Assembly: GCF_019112545.1 (NCBI RefSeq)
Contig: NW_025064880.1
Coordinates: 1,613,280 to 1,677,279 of the forward strand
Length of the DNA: 64,000 nucleotides
Direction: 5' to 3'
From: Guyanagaster necrorhizus
Taxonomy: Eukaryota; Basidiomycota; Agaricomycetes; Agaricales; Physalacriaceae
The notes under the pieces: model-generated
Told to the model about the DNA's origin: nothing
Seen by the model: only the letters and a program-made list of their open reading frames with translations
Database searches by the model: none
Part shown: piece after piece, positions 22,327-34,310 of the stretch
How the letters are laid out: every line of letters begins with the position of its first letter
Position numbering within the stretch: position 1 is the first letter of the stretch
Program-made: the position numbers and the translations under genes

Positions 22327-24508
22327 GCAATTCCACTCAGTTAGCCAGAGGACTTCATGGTGTGTTACCAGTAGCTGTAGGTCAGACTCATATGCTCTCT
22401 GTAGGTAGAAATATTTACACACATTCAAATATATCTAGTATCACCTTTACTGCACCACCACCTAAGAAATCGCTAAAACAAGCTCAACTATCTAAGGGCT
22501 GAACAGGGAGAGAGACTCTCACTGGATAGCTCAAGCCTTTCAACACTGAATGGATTTGGTGAGCTATATGAGGAGAGAAGAAGAAAGAGGCTATGGCTAT
22601 GATCAGAAGCTGGATTCATTGAACTAGAACTAATAAAGTAGACTATGAGCTGATAGAAGAACTAAAGAAAGTAGGGCAGGAGAAGACCCTAGAATAGTTG
22701 GACAAACTTCAGAGATCAAAGAAGTTCATTCAACAACAGAAAACCTATAGACAGGACCTTATGACCAAAGCATAAATTCAGACTCTCACCAATTGAGAGG
22801 ACTTTAAGGTCACAGCTCTGATTGACAGTGGCTGTACTGAAAGCTCCATCAATCAAGCTTTCATTGACAAGTATCACCTTCCAACTAAGGTGACTGGCCC
22901 CAATTCTCATCTACAATGCTAATAGTATCAAAAATCAAGCTAGATCAATCACTGAATTTGTGGAGCTCCATCTGATAATTAGAGACCACTCAGAATAGAT
23001 TGACTTTATGGTCATAGAACTCAAAATAAAGAAATTATTCCTTGGGCACAACTGGCTCATCCAATATAACCCACTCATCAATTAGAAGATAGGATGGATC
23101 ATCTTTGTCCAATGCTGATGTTAGAAAATACTATTCATGCTCTCTGATGCAGATCCTGAGAACAGAGGGGATGAAGAAATGAAGAATGGAGAGACTATTC
23201 TCATAGTAGATTTCAGAGAAGCCCTATGGATACAGACAGTTCACCATGCCAATAATCTAGCAGCTAAGGTGAATAAAAGAAAGGAAAAGAAGACCTTTGA
23301 AGAAATAGTCTCTGAGTGAGCCTGAGATTACTAAGACTTTTTCACTAAAAAAAGCTTTGACAAACTCCCAACTCCTAAACTCTGGGATCACACAATTGAA
23401 CTGGTACTAAATGCTAATGCTAATCTGGACTGCAAAATGTATCTCTTAGGATACATCAAGCAACAAGAGCTCAACAAGTTCTTAGAGGAGAACCTCTTGA
23501 GTGAGTGAATCTGGCTATCAAAGTCCCCAATAGCATCATCATTCTTTTTTATTAAAAAAAAGGATGGCAAGCTCTGACTAGTGCAAGACTACTGACATCT
23601 CAATAAGATGATGATCAAGAACTGATATCTGCTCTCTCTAATCTTGGAGTTAATAGACAAACTCTATGAGGCCTGATTTTACACAAAGCTTGACATTTGA
23701 TAGGAATATAACAATGTGAGGATCAAGAAAGAGGATAAATGGAAGGCAGCATTCAGGACCAACTGAGGGTTGTTCAAGCCCACAGTTATGTTCTTTGGGT
23801 TAACTAACTCTCTGGCTATCTTTCAGTGGATGATGAACAATATTTTCAAAGATCTTATTGCCACAGAGAAGATAACAATTTACTTAGACAACATCCTCAT
23901 AATGTCAAAAGACAGAGAGGAATACTGATGACTCATACACTAAGTACTTGATCTGATGAGAAAGAACAAGTTATTCTTTAAAGTCAAAAAGTGCAAGTTT
24001 GAAGTACTAGAAATGAAATATCTAGATGTCATCATCAGTGAGAGAAGCACTTGAATGGATCCAATCAAGATGGCTGGAGTGATAGAATGGCTAGAACTGA
24101 CAAAGAAGAAGGAATTGCAATCCTTCTTTAGCTTTATAAACCTCTACTACTAATTCATATGAGACTACAGCAAGGTCATATAACTCATAACTCAGCTCAC
24201 TAAGAATGCACCCTAGGTCTGGAGAATCTCTCAGCAGTCAGCTTTCAATGAGCTCAAAAGGCAATTAGTGGAGGATATAGTGTTGGCTATTCCCAGTCAA
24301 GATAGAAATTCTAAGTCAAGGCAGACTCTAGTGAAGAGGTGATCAGAGCAGTATTATCATAAGAACAGAACAGAAAATAGAGGTCTGTCACATTTCTCTC
24401 CAAAGCACTAAAGATAATAGAGAGGAATTATGAGATCTATGATAAGAAGCTCTTAGCCATCATGCTTGCACTAGCAGAATAGTGACACTATCTTATTAGA
24501 GCTACCCT
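22327..24508 (+). pseudogene. pol remnant of element F (protease, RT, part of RNase H)
   Basis: Protease DSG region (LIDSGCTESSINQAFIDKY) near 22816; HNWLIQYNPL near 23049; RT linker near 23340-23430; RT core with YLDNIL in place of YLDDIL near 23880; RNase H up to the MLALAE segment at 24480, where element D cuts in. Numerous stops. Pol is again -1 relative to Gag. Confidence 0.88.
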
Positions 24509-24683
24509 GTTAAGCTCAAATTCCATGTGACTAATAACACATGATAAACTGATACAACCTTGCACTTCAGGTTAGAATGTCAGAGTCCACTGATGTGTTG
24601 ATGGCACTGTGTAGTCAAGGTATTGCAAGTCACTCAAGATAAAATAATGAAAGAATAAACTTTAGCTTGAAGCTGAGGTTACT
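24509..24683 (-). repeat. LTR2 of element D, outer part
   Basis: Begins TGTTAAGCTCAAATTCC (reverse reading) and runs to GGTTACT at the edge of E. Continued at 32689-33048. The combined length, about 535 bp, equals the solo LTR at 21246-21777. Confidence 0.85.
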
Positions 24684-25129
24684 TGTTAGGCTCAAGCATC
24701 ATGTGAGCTAATCCATGTGATAAACAGTTGTCCCTTCACACTTCGAGAGATCAGCTGAGTCCATTGAATGTGTATTTTGCTCAGTGTAACTCAAGGTCAG
24801 ATATAGACTCAAAGTAGAATGATGGTTGTAAACTTTAGCTTGAAGCTGGAGTTTAAGCAGCTAGAGCAAACTCCTTATATACTGTACATGGTCTGCTAAT
24901 AATACTACGCCCTTATTGTGGGTGTCTCTGTCTATTGTGCTCTTTGTCCTTGAGCATCATTACTGTATATAAAAGGTATTTGTGTGCTGTTAGTCATTGC
25001 CATTAGAACTGATGCACTTGGTCTGTTGTGCTGACTAAGCTTTGTTCTGTGAGTGTCATGTGTGGACACCTAGACATGAATAGGGGTTTTTGAAGAAGAA
25101 AAGAAAGAAATATGTAAAAAATCGTAATA
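24684..25129 (-). repeat. 3' LTR of element E
   Basis: TGTTAGGCTCAAGCATC to CGTAATA (reverse reading; the far end is a mutated TAACA). Differences from the partner at 32238-32683 are almost all transitions by eye. It is followed inward by the polypurine tract read as TTACCCTCCC. Confidence 0.92.
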
Positions 25130-25149
25130 TTACCCTCCCATTAAGACCA

Positions 25150-28100
25150 TCATCCTGATGGCTTAATTTAGAGATAGTTCATAGTCATGTATAGTAGTAT
25201 CTGCATTCATGTATTTTTTGTTGACCCACTGGTTGGATTCCAGCCTATATCCTTTCTAGCTGACCAAATAGTCTACTGTTGTTGTCATTCTCCCCCTCTT
25301 TCACTTTGATTTTATGAAGTTTGTAGTTTAATACCTGCTCAATTTTATAGTGCTCATTGTTGTCGATGAGGTCTAGTGATGGAGGTGGTGGTCATTGTTA
25401 ATTTGGGAAGGTGGGTGCAATGTATGGGGTGAGTAGTGATTCATTGAAAGTATTGTGAATTTTTCAGGTAGGGAATAATTGAATTTTATAAGCACTGGCT
25501 CCCACTTTGGAGATGACTGGGAAGGGGCTAGTGCATTTATCGGAGAGCTTTCATTTTGGTCAGGAAAGGTGAAGGTTTGTCATATCTAGCCAGACCTTAT
25601 CATTGGCTCAGTACTTGTGTGAGGAGTGGTGATGTTTGTCATATTGTGTCTTCATAGTAGTGGACACTTTATCCAGAGCTTTCTTGGTTTCATTATGGAT
25701 TTTTGTCATGGTGGTGGCAAAATCCATTGATGCAGGTGTTGCCATTCATTGGTGCTCAGTGTGGGTGACATGTGGGTGCCTCCTGTAATTGATGAAGAAG
25801 GGTGTTTTACCAGTTGCAGAATATATTTGATTGTTATGTTAGAATGCTGCAAGAGTAAGTCATTCAACTCAATCATCTTGTCTGTAGTTGATGAAGAGTT
25901 GGAGGTATTTTTCCACTTCTTAGTTTACCTGCTCGGTTTGGCCGTCAGTCTGAGGGTGGTAGGTGGTTAATGCATTTTGCTTGATGTTTAGTAGTCGATA
26001 CAAATCATCCAGAAATTTAGATATGAATTGTGGGCCCCTATCTGAGATAATGATCTGGGGCATCCCATACTTGGCATAGACTTTATCCTGTAAGATCTTG
26101 GCCCACCCTTTGGATGTCAACTCTGTTGAACAGACAATTGGGATGATCACTTTTGAGAATTGGTCCACAATGACAATAATGGCATCATAGCCCTTACAAT
26201 CCAGTAACTCAGTGATCATGTCTACCAAAATGTGGGTCCAGGAGGAAGAGGGGACTTTGTTCAGATAGAGTGGAGCTGCTTGGGCCTGGATGGAAGCTTT
26301 GCCTCATTGGCAGACTTCACAGGCCTTGACATAGGCAGTGATATCATTGCCTATTTTCAGCCACCAGTATTCCTGTAAGACTAGTTCCTTTGTTTTTGCA
26401 ATCTCAGGGTGTCTGGCCATTGCATGATCATGATGGGTGGCAATGATTTCCCCTCACAGGTTCTGATCCCAGAGAATATAGATTCTTCCATCATAGCAGA
26501 TCATTCCTTCTTCTTTTGTCATTTTCCTTTTGTGATTAAGGGAAGGGACAATTCTTTGGTCCTATTTGTGACTGTCACAGGTTGTGCTCTTTATCCATTC
26601 ATAGATCTTTTCTTCCATTGGCATTATCATGGCTCTGAAATGCTCAGGCCATAGTAGGGTAACTCTCTCATTGTTGGCCTCTCTCTGATCATGGTCTGCT
26701 CACCAGCTGAGGAGGTCAGCCTTTTTATTCACCATGCCTGCTTTATGATGAAGCATATACTGATATTAGCTGAGTTCAGTGACCCATCAAGCTTGCTGAC
26801 AGTTTAACTTTTGTGGTTGTTGGAAGTACCTGAGGTTTTGATGGTCCATCTAGATTTTGAAGATTTCAGTTGCCCCTATCAGATAATACCACCATTCTTC
26901 CAATACGAGCATTATTGCAAGTAACTCTTTGTCATAAATTTCATAGTTTCTCTCTGTGACTGTGAGTGCTTTTAAGAGGAATGCGATGAGCTGTCATTTG
27001 CCTCTTTGTTCCTGAGAAAGTACCATGCCAATTACTCTCTCGCTGGAATCTACTTCAACTTGAAACCTTCCTTCCTGTAGTGAGATAGCAAGCATGATGT
27101 CCTCTGCTAGTCATCACTTTAAGTCTTCAAATACAGACTGTTGAGGACCCCCTTAAGTCCAGAGGGCATTGCCAGTGAGCTGGGTCATGGGTCAGATGAC
27201 TTTACTGTAGTCACAGATAAATCACCAGTAAAAGTTTGTGAATCTGAGGAAGGACTGCAATTTCTTTTTCTTTATTGGCTCCAGCCACTCTGTTACTCCT
27301 GCTACTTTGATGGGGTCTATCTTGATGCTCTCTTCGCTGAGGATTACCCTAAGGTACTCTGTTTTGAGTACTTCAAACTCACACTTCTCTGCTTTGAGGA
27401 ACAATCAATGCTTCCTCATAAGGGCTAGTACTTGTTGTACTATCTTTTGATGCTCCTCCTTTGTTTGCAACATGATTAGGATGTCATCAAGATAGATGGT
27501 GACCTTCCTGGTGGTGATGAGGTCCTGGAATATGTTGTTCATCATCCATTGGAAGGTCACAGGGGAATTGGTGAGACTGAAGAACATGACAGTGGGCTCA
27601 AACAGCTCTCGGTTTGTCCTGAATGCCGCTTTCCACTCATCTCCTTCTTTAATCCAGACATTGTTGTACCTCCAGCAGACATTGAGTTTAGTATAATACT
27701 TAGTGCCCTGGAGTTTATCCATTAGTTCTGAGATCAGGGAAAGGGGGTACCAGTTCTTGATCATCATCTCATTTAGTTTTTAGTAGTCTTGGACCAGTCA
27801 GAGTTTGCTGTCTTTCTTCTTTACAAAGAAGAATAGTGATGCCATGGGAGATTTTGACAGTTGGATGTGCCCACTGGACAGGTTCTCATCAAGAAATTTG
27901 TCAAGTTCCTGTTGTTCATGATTGCTGAGAGGGTAGGTTTTGCAATCCAGATTGGCACTGGCATTCAGCGTCAACTCAATTGCATGGTCCCAGAGTTTTG
28001 GGATGGGGAGTTCATTGAAACTTTCTTTTTCAAAGAGATCCTGGTAGTCTTGTGCCCATTCTGGCACTATTTCCTCGAATGTTTTTTCCTCCTTCCTTTC

Positions 28101-29180
28101 ATTGGCTTTCACCGCTAGATTATTAGCATGATAGATAGCCTAGATATGGATCTTCCATTGCAGGTCTACTGCAAGGATTGTGTCCCCATTCTCCATTTCT
28201 TTGTCCCATCGATTCTCTGAATCTTCGTTGGGTAGTTCAAACAGAATTTTCTAGCACTGACATCAGGCAAAGGTAATTTGTCTGGTCTTCCAGTTAATGA
28301 GTGGGTTGTGACATATGAGCCAGTCATGACTGAGGAACACTTCTTTGGTTCTGAGGTCAGTTACTGCTAGATTGATTCACTCAGAATGATCTCTGATGGT
28401 GAGTTGGATCTCAACAAACTGGGTGATCAAACCTGCTTGGTTCTTGGTTCCATCGGTATTATAGACCGAGATAGGAGCTGCAGTAGCTCTGGTTGGCAAC
28501 TTGTTCTTTTCAATGAAGGCTCAGTTTATTGAGCTTCCAGTGCATCCACTGTGGATTAGGGTGGTTACCAAGTATGCAGATCAAGAGGTTAGTGTTTCGA
28601 TTTGGGCTTTGGTTGTCAAATCTCACCCTGGAGTTTTAGACTGTCAAATGTACTTTTGTGGTCTATGTAACTCATCAAGCCACTCAAGGGCTTGGCTTCA
28701 CTCTGCTTTTTCTAGTCCTTCTATCATGTCTTCTTCCACTTCTTCTGCCCGACCCTGGTGGACCTAATTCTTTAGTATGGCTTTTGCCACTTCTTTGCTT
28801 TTGGCATTTTTGATGGCCCTCCAGATCCATTCGGTATTGAACAGCTTGAGTCAGGCAAGAGGGCCCTCTGCCCCTGTTTGGCCTATGAGTGTTTGAGTTT
28901 TTTTTTGTGATTCAAAGGTGTGTGCAGTAGCTGATTGGGGTATATTCAAATGCATAGGTAGTGGTGATATAGGGGTAACTACAAAGGTACCATGAGTCTA
29001 ACTAGTGGCTATGAGAGGCACACCTTCCAATTGCTTGGCCAGCCCAGTGGAATTGCTCACTGACTGGCCTCATCTTTTAACTCCTCGATTTTGGTTTCTT
29101 TTCCTAGTTCTTCTTCTTTCTGCAGCTCAGCAATCTGGGCCCATATATCTTCATGAGTTCACTTTTTCTTTGGGCAGTCC
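25150..29180 (-). pseudogene. pol of element E (protease to chromodomain)
   Basis: In -1 frame to Gag. Open pieces: 27798-28112 (linker before RT, DLFEKESFNELPIPK), 27405-27767 (RT with YLDDILIM near 27501-27512), 25920-26228 (integrase core: DMITELLDCKGYDAI, IISDRGPQF, AYHPQTD-like [11 protein letters not shown]). Chromodomain near 25170-25330, RNase H near 26640-27110, protease near 28480-28560. Stops are mainly at Arg, Gln and Trp codons. The catalytic YLDD and D/D/E residues are still readable. Confidence 0.92.
29024..29068 (-). other. Gag/Pol junction hairpin, element E
   Basis: On the minus strand: GGCCAGTCAGTG, loop AGCAATTC, CACTGGGCTGGCC. The same stem as in G and C with wobble at one pair. 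The Gag TGA spans the stem-loop border. Confidence 0.5.
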
Positions 29181-31974
29181 TTGGCCATGTGTCCCTTCTG
29201 CTCACAGTTGAAGCATTTCCCTTCCTTCTTCATCTGATCTATGTCCATAGGCTTTTCTGCCCTGGTGTATGTGGTTCCCATTCCTGTCTTCTGGCTTCCA
29301 TAGGTCACAGCTGTTGAGGTACCCAGTGATTTCCTGGCAGTTTGCTCTGACTTGTTTGGGGTTGGTGAGATCGATTTCTTCATGTACTCTTGCAGCATCA
29401 AGGATTCTGCTTTCTGCCTTTGTTGTTCCTTATATATTTCAATGATGCACTCCTTCTATTTGTCATATCCGATGGGCATCAGAATCCTGACATCCATCAC
29501 AGAGATCATTGTAAGATATGAAGGAGGGATGTCTCACTTGAGGGCTTTGACCATTCATCTATCATTGGACACATCATCTCATATTCCAGCCAACTTGGTG
29601 AGCCTTTCTAGCTCATCAAAATAGTCTGTAGCTGCCTTGTCTCCCATTTTATATTCCTTGATCTTCTGCTTGTGTACCTCTTGTACTGCTGGATCAATGA
29701 ACTTGTTATTTAGCATGCATTTGAACACCGGCCAGGAGGAGTACCAGTAGTGTTCTCTTGTGGTTGATCAGAAATTTGGAGAGATGAGGATCTACCATGT
29801 TTTGGCCTTCTCCTCCAAATAAGAGGTGGCAAAGGTGATCTTGTTCATATCAGTCCTAGGTATCCAACATAGACTTTGAAGTACTGTTCACAGTCTACTA
29901 GGAATCTATCAATGTCATTGGACACCCTTTTGAAAGGGTGGAGTTTTCAGAGGAGGTCAGGGCAGCACTGGAGGACATTGGCATTTTTCAGCAATGAGCC
30001 CATCAGATTGAGCCATCCTGCAAATGGTGGCTGTCACCATTCTGCTGATGGTCCAGAGAATGAGTGCAGTGAGTGGTTGTGAGCCACTGGACTTCCTTTT
30101 TGGTCTTTGATCCAGATGATGATTCCGTCTCAGACCATAAATCTAAGGTGAGTAGCCTCAGGATCGTCTCATGCAGGTTCTTTCTCTGTTCTGCTAGTCT
30201 CCATCTGATCAGGAGGTGGTTGTCCCTCTAGTAGTTGGCTTCCTATGCCAGTCCACAGATTTTGGAATGCCATAGTTGGCCAAGGTCAAAATTTGTTGAG
30301 CCGAGTTGCCATGGTCTGGGCATAGTAGTCGGTGATTGAAAGGCTGCTTCATGCTGATGGAGCCTGGTACTCAGTGTGTTTCGGCATGATAGAGGGGGAT
30401 TGCAGCATTGGTTCTACCAGAAGTGTGGCTCAGTAGGCCAGTGGTCAGCTGACTGGGTATTCTGGATGCTTCTGGTTGTATTGCTGGGTGGCATAGTCTG
30501 TTGCTGCCCACCTCAGGATTTCTGTTCATTCATTAGTACTAGAATGCAAATATAATTGTCTCATATGTGATGCTGCCCAAGCAGTGTCATGCTATAAGAA
30601 ATTTATCTCATATAGGTAGTACTCCTAGTACTCCTTTGCTCTTTTTTCCTGAGTCAGCCTTTCCACCTCTTCATGATCCATCTTGTCTTGTGAGTCATAT
30701 GGTGGTCCTCTAAGAGGCTCACTGCTCTCCATTTTTTCTTTCTCATCCTCATTGTCCTCCTCAAGGAGGGAATCAATAGGCCAGTCATAAGTGCTCTCTA
30801 CAACCTCTTGGTGTATTGTTGCTTTGCTCCCTTGGCTGAGTACTTGGGCTAGCAGCTGGGAAGCTTGAGGCATTTTCATAGGTGGCAGCCAGTTGACTTC
30901 CAATACTGGAATTGTATCGGTTTCCTTCTGTTGCTCTTGCTGCCTCCACTCGCTCACAATAGAGACAGATATTGTTTCAGTATTTATTGTTAATAAGCTG
31001 CCTGACAACTCGGCTTCCGAGAAAGCCTCAGAGGGTGCGAGCAGGGATGTGAGCAGTTCCAGGGGTTCATAGTCCATAGTGCTCAAGAACAGACTCATCA
31101 CTTCTGAAGATAGTGTCAGCACTAAGGGTTTGAGAGAGAGAGAGATACTAGAGAGTCGGGGGGCTCTTGTATCATCTGGTGCATGTACCATCAGCCCAGT
31201 GCTCTGGGACTCCACTACTCAGGGTACTGAGTTCTCTGAAGATGGAGGCAGAGAATAAGGGATCAGCTTGTATGGGTGCGAGGACATTGGCAACCTTGGG
31301 CCATAATCCATACCAGTTTTCGATATTGGCTCTAGCCAGTTGGTCCCTCTCCACTGCTTGCTGCTGGTCTCTATGCTGCTCATTATACTGGGTGGCCTCC
31401 TGTCTCTGCTGCTCCTCTGCTGTAGGCTGCTCTTCTGGCTCATTATGTACTGGCTGTGGCTCATCCTACTACCTGCACTCCTCCTGTCAAACAGCATTGT
31501 TATAGTTGAAAGGGATGGTGAAGTCTCAGGTGGAGAAATACCAGTGGACAGTTTCTTCTCATACTCATCATCACTGTTTTTTATCATTTGAAGAGAGCCT
31601 CTCCACCCTCAAGCTGGCTCTAGTGGAGGGACAGAGGCTAGTAGGCTGACTTCAAGGAGTTCGGTTGTTGATTTGCCAAGCCATCTGAGAGGCATTGAGA
31701 GAGTCCCTAGTATGGTGGGCAATCCCATGAGTTTGGGAGGTGGAAGAGGGGGAGGGGGACTGGCGGAAGAAGTCTTCTGGGAGGTTCTCGTCTTCATGGT
31801 TGAGGGGGGATCCTGGTACAAGGATCCCTTGTCATCTTGGGATGCTATTATCCCAGTCTCCAGATTGAGGGTGAAACTGTCCTCCCTCTTCTTTGATACC
31901 ATTCTCTGAATGCATGCCATTAGGCCTGGCTTCTGGAGACTGGTAGGTCATTTATCAGGATTTGGGGATATCAT
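29057..31974 (-). pseudogene. Gag with ORF-B extension, element E
   Basis: It starts at the conserved ATG (31974) of the overprinted frame and ends at the TGA at 29057-29059. Long open pieces at 31609-31920, 31219-31587 and 30625-31215 share one frame; the last runs across the point where G has its TGA, which supports ORF-B and Gag being one ORF. The Gag core is at about 29590-30080 and the knuckle CFNCEQKGHMAKDC at 29171-29212. The frame changes once between about 30620 and 29401, so E has an indel in Gag. Confidence 0.82.
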
Positions 31975-32182
31975 GGAGTGGAAGGTCAGAGGTTATGTTG
32001 TGTAGGATTTCTCAGATATATAGAAACTCATTATAATGTCTGAGAGCCCAGACAGTGATTGAATGGTGTCCCCAGCACAGCTGGATGATCACCAATAATC
32101 CAATCAATATTCTGATGATGGATGAGAGGAGTTCAAAGAACTCATGGTCGAAATTCAAGTCGGTAGAGATGGTAGGAGGCAT
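30730..32182 (-). pseudogene. ORF-A remnant of element E
   Basis: It starts MPPTISTDLNFDHEFFELL at 32182, then a hydrophobic stretch, VWALRHYNEF and NITSDLPLHDIP. The C-terminal block is at about 30955-31100 (TAHIPARTL, GFLGSRVVRQLINN). In-frame TGA codons replace Arg and Trp. The end is approximate. It overlaps ORF-B in the other frame, as in G. Confidence 0.75.
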
Positions 32183-32237
32183 TCAGTTTCTCAGCACAAT
32201 TGAGCTTGAGAAAGAGAAGTCGAAGCTTTGAGCTAAT

Positions 32238-32683
32238 TGTTAGGCCCAAGCATCACATGAGCTAATCCACATGATAAACAGTTGTCTCTTCACACTTTGA
32301 GTGATCAGCTGAGTCCACTGAATGTGTATTTCACTCAGTGTGACTCAAGGTCAAATGTAGACTCAAGGTAGAATGGTGGTTGTAAACTTTAGCTCAAAGC
32401 TGGAGTTTAAGCAGCTAGAGTGAACTCCTTATATACTGTACATGGTCTGCTAATAATACTACACCCTTATTGTAGGTGTCTCTGTCCATTATGCTCTTTG
32501 TCCTTGAGCATCGTTACCATACATAAAAGGTATTTATATGCTGTTGGTTATTGCTATTGGAACTAATGCACTTGGTCTGTTGTGCTGACTAAGCTTTGTC
32601 CCATGAGTGTCATGTGTGGATGCCTAGGTATGAATAGGGGTTTTTGAAGAAGAAAAGGAAGAAATATGTAGAAAATCATAACA
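32238..32683 (-). repeat. 5' LTR of element E
   Basis: 446 bp, TGTTAGGCCCAAGCATC to ATAACA. The AGCTTTGAGCTAA stretch (read on the minus strand, near 32391-32403) is perfectly complementary to TTAGCTCAAAGCT just downstream of the LTR (32224-32236), giving the clearest self-priming pair among the decayed copies. Confidence 0.92.
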
Positions 32684-32688
32684 TTACT

Positions 32689-33048
32689 ACAGCAAGAGCT
32701 ATACTACTTATATACTAATCATTATCTGTTCTAAAGATATAACTATCTAATTGTCTTTCCTGGTGCTGTAGAGCATTTTGTCCAGAGTTGCCAAGCTATC
32801 TATAAAAGAGTATTGTCTGCTGTTGAGCTGTTACTGCTGTTACTGCTGTTACTGCTACACAATAACAAAAAAGGCATTCTGTCATTGTGCTGCTGTGAGG
32901 CTTTACAGCAGTGCAGTAGAATCTGGGCAGTGCTGCTGACTAAGCCTTTCCATGATTCTAAGTGCCAGTTAGGCACTCTGACTAAGCAGAAATAGGAGTC
33001 AATTCTGAATAATATTAAGTAAAAAAAAAAATAGGAAAAATCATAATA
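32689..33048 (-). repeat. LTR2 of element D, inner part
   Basis: It continues 24509-24683 after removal of E and its TTACT duplication. Contains the CTGTTACTGCTG-type array near 32820-32860 and mirrored TTAGTCA motifs near 32938 and 32983; ends TAATA at 33044-33048. Short poly-Leu ORFs here come from the CTG array and are not genes. Confidence 0.85.
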
Positions 33049-33842
33049 TTATCTCCTCTTTAAGACCATTATTCTGATGGCTTTGTTAGAGATAAGTCTG
33101 CTGGTCCAAGGGAGGCCACAATATCTCATTCCAGTCACAATCTGCCCTTTTTCTCTGTGAGTAAGAGTTATAAGAATATTGACTGGTCATTGGTTAGTTT
33201 ATTTGGTGTTCGTAGTCATGAATAGTATTATTGATATTCATTTATTTTTTGTTAACCTATTGGTTTGACTCTGGTCTATATCCATTCCAACTGACAAGGT
33301 AGTCCACTGTCATTGTTGTTCCACCACTGTATGCTTTGACTTTTTATAATTTGTGATTGAGTATTTGATTGATTTCATAATGTTTTTCATCATCAATTAA
33401 GTCTGATGGCAGTGGTGGTAGACATTCTTGGTTTGAGAAGCCTGGTTGGACATAGAGAGTCAAGAGTGTTTCATTGAATACATCATAGACTTTTCATATA
33501 ATTGAGAGTTATAATTTGTATACAGATGCTCTGATCTTAGTGACAACTGTAAATAGACCAGTCTATTTGTCTGTGAGTTTCTGTTTAGGGCAAGGAAGAT
33601 GGAGGTTTGTTGTTGATTGAATACTCATAGGCTGGCCTTTGATGTTTATCATATTGTTTCTTCATTGTTGAAGCAGCTTTTTCAAGAGCTGTCTTCATTT
33701 TGCTGTAGATTTTTGCTATTGTTGTGGCAAAGTCTGTTGATGCCAGTGTCATTATGTGTTTTTGCTCACTTTGAGTAATAAGAGGATGTCACCTATAGTT
33801 CACAAAAAATGGTGTCTTGCCAGTTGCTGAATGAATCCTGTT
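33049..33842 (-). pseudogene. pol remnant of element D, 3' piece (chromodomain, integrase end)
   Basis: The minus-strand reading gives a chromodomain near 33190-33400 and the integrase C-terminal region (KVWLDT-like) near 33540-33620, then up to the HSATGKTPFF segment at 33840, where G interrupts. No long open piece remains. It is continued at 41947. Confidence 0.82.
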
Positions 33843-34277
33843 TGTTAAGCCCAAGCGTCACGTGAACTGATACACGTGATAAACAGGTGTTCCTTCACAC
33901 TTCGAGGAATCACCTGAGTTCACTATATGTATATCCGGTCGGTGTGACTCAAGGTCAGATATAGACTCGAGATAGAATGGTGGTGTATAAACTTTAGCTC
34001 GAAGCTGGGGATTACCAGCGAGAGCTGTCCTACTTAAATACTACTGAGTAATGTCTAAATATACGACTACTTATTGTGCGTTGCTGTGTCTCTTGTGCTC
34101 ATTGTACTAGGGCATCGTTACCGTACATAAAAGGTTGGTTGTGCGTCGTCGAGCGCCGTCTCCTTGTTCTGAGACAATGGTGGATTGGCTTGTGCTGACC
34201 AAGATTCCCACGGTCCAGTGTCGTGACTAAGCACAAAATAGGGGTTAAGGCAAAGGAAAAATGGTAAAATCGTAACA
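33843..34277 (-). repeat. 3' LTR of element G
   Basis: 435 bp, TGTTAAGCCCAAGCGTC to ATCGTAACA in plus-strand reading. It differs from the 5' LTR by a few transitions and a small rearranged patch near 34160-34215. Confidence 0.96.
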
Positions 34278-34290
34278 TTACCCCCTCGTT
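34278..34290 (-). other. Polypurine tract of element G
   Basis: On the coding strand AACGAGGGGGTAA directly precedes the 3' LTR; equivalents (GGAGGAGGTAA, AAGGAGAGGGTAA) precede the 3' LTRs of A and C. Expected primer for plus-strand DNA synthesis. Confidence 0.75.
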
Positions 34291-34310
34291 AAGACCATCG
34301 TCCCAATGGC

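Larger units (their letters stand above)
10052..24508 (+). mobile_element. Element F: decayed chromovirus split by C and by a solo LTR
   Basis: The pieces 10052-12686, 20761-21245 and 21778-24508 join into one collinear plus-strand element: 5' LTR, leader, ORF-A, Gag, protease, RT, RNase H. Element C sits inside the Gag codons for the SLHSFPGP motif, flanked by CTCCA and TTCCA, a 5-bp duplication with one C/T change. At 24508 F is interrupted within RNase H by the minus-strand LTR of element D. The 3' end was not found. Confidence 0.88.
24684..32683 (-). mobile_element. Element E: full-length minus-strand chromovirus, decayed
   Basis: 8,000 bp bounded by two 446-bp LTRs and by perfect TTACT duplications (24679-24683 and 32684-32688). 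Reading right to left: LTR, primer site, ORF-A/ORF-B, Gag, Pol, LTR. It sits inside the LTR of element D. Stops are present in every gene, but long open pieces remain and the LTRs are still alike, so it is of intermediate age, like C. Confidence 0.95.

Noticed and set aside
32813..32995. Poly-leucine ORF
   Set aside because: Produced by the CTG-type array in the LTR2 of element D; no start context or conservation.
34278..34310. A 3' env-like gene between integrase and the LTR
   Set aside because: Only about 30 bases separate the chromodomain stop from the 3' LTR in G; the other complete copies are equally short here.
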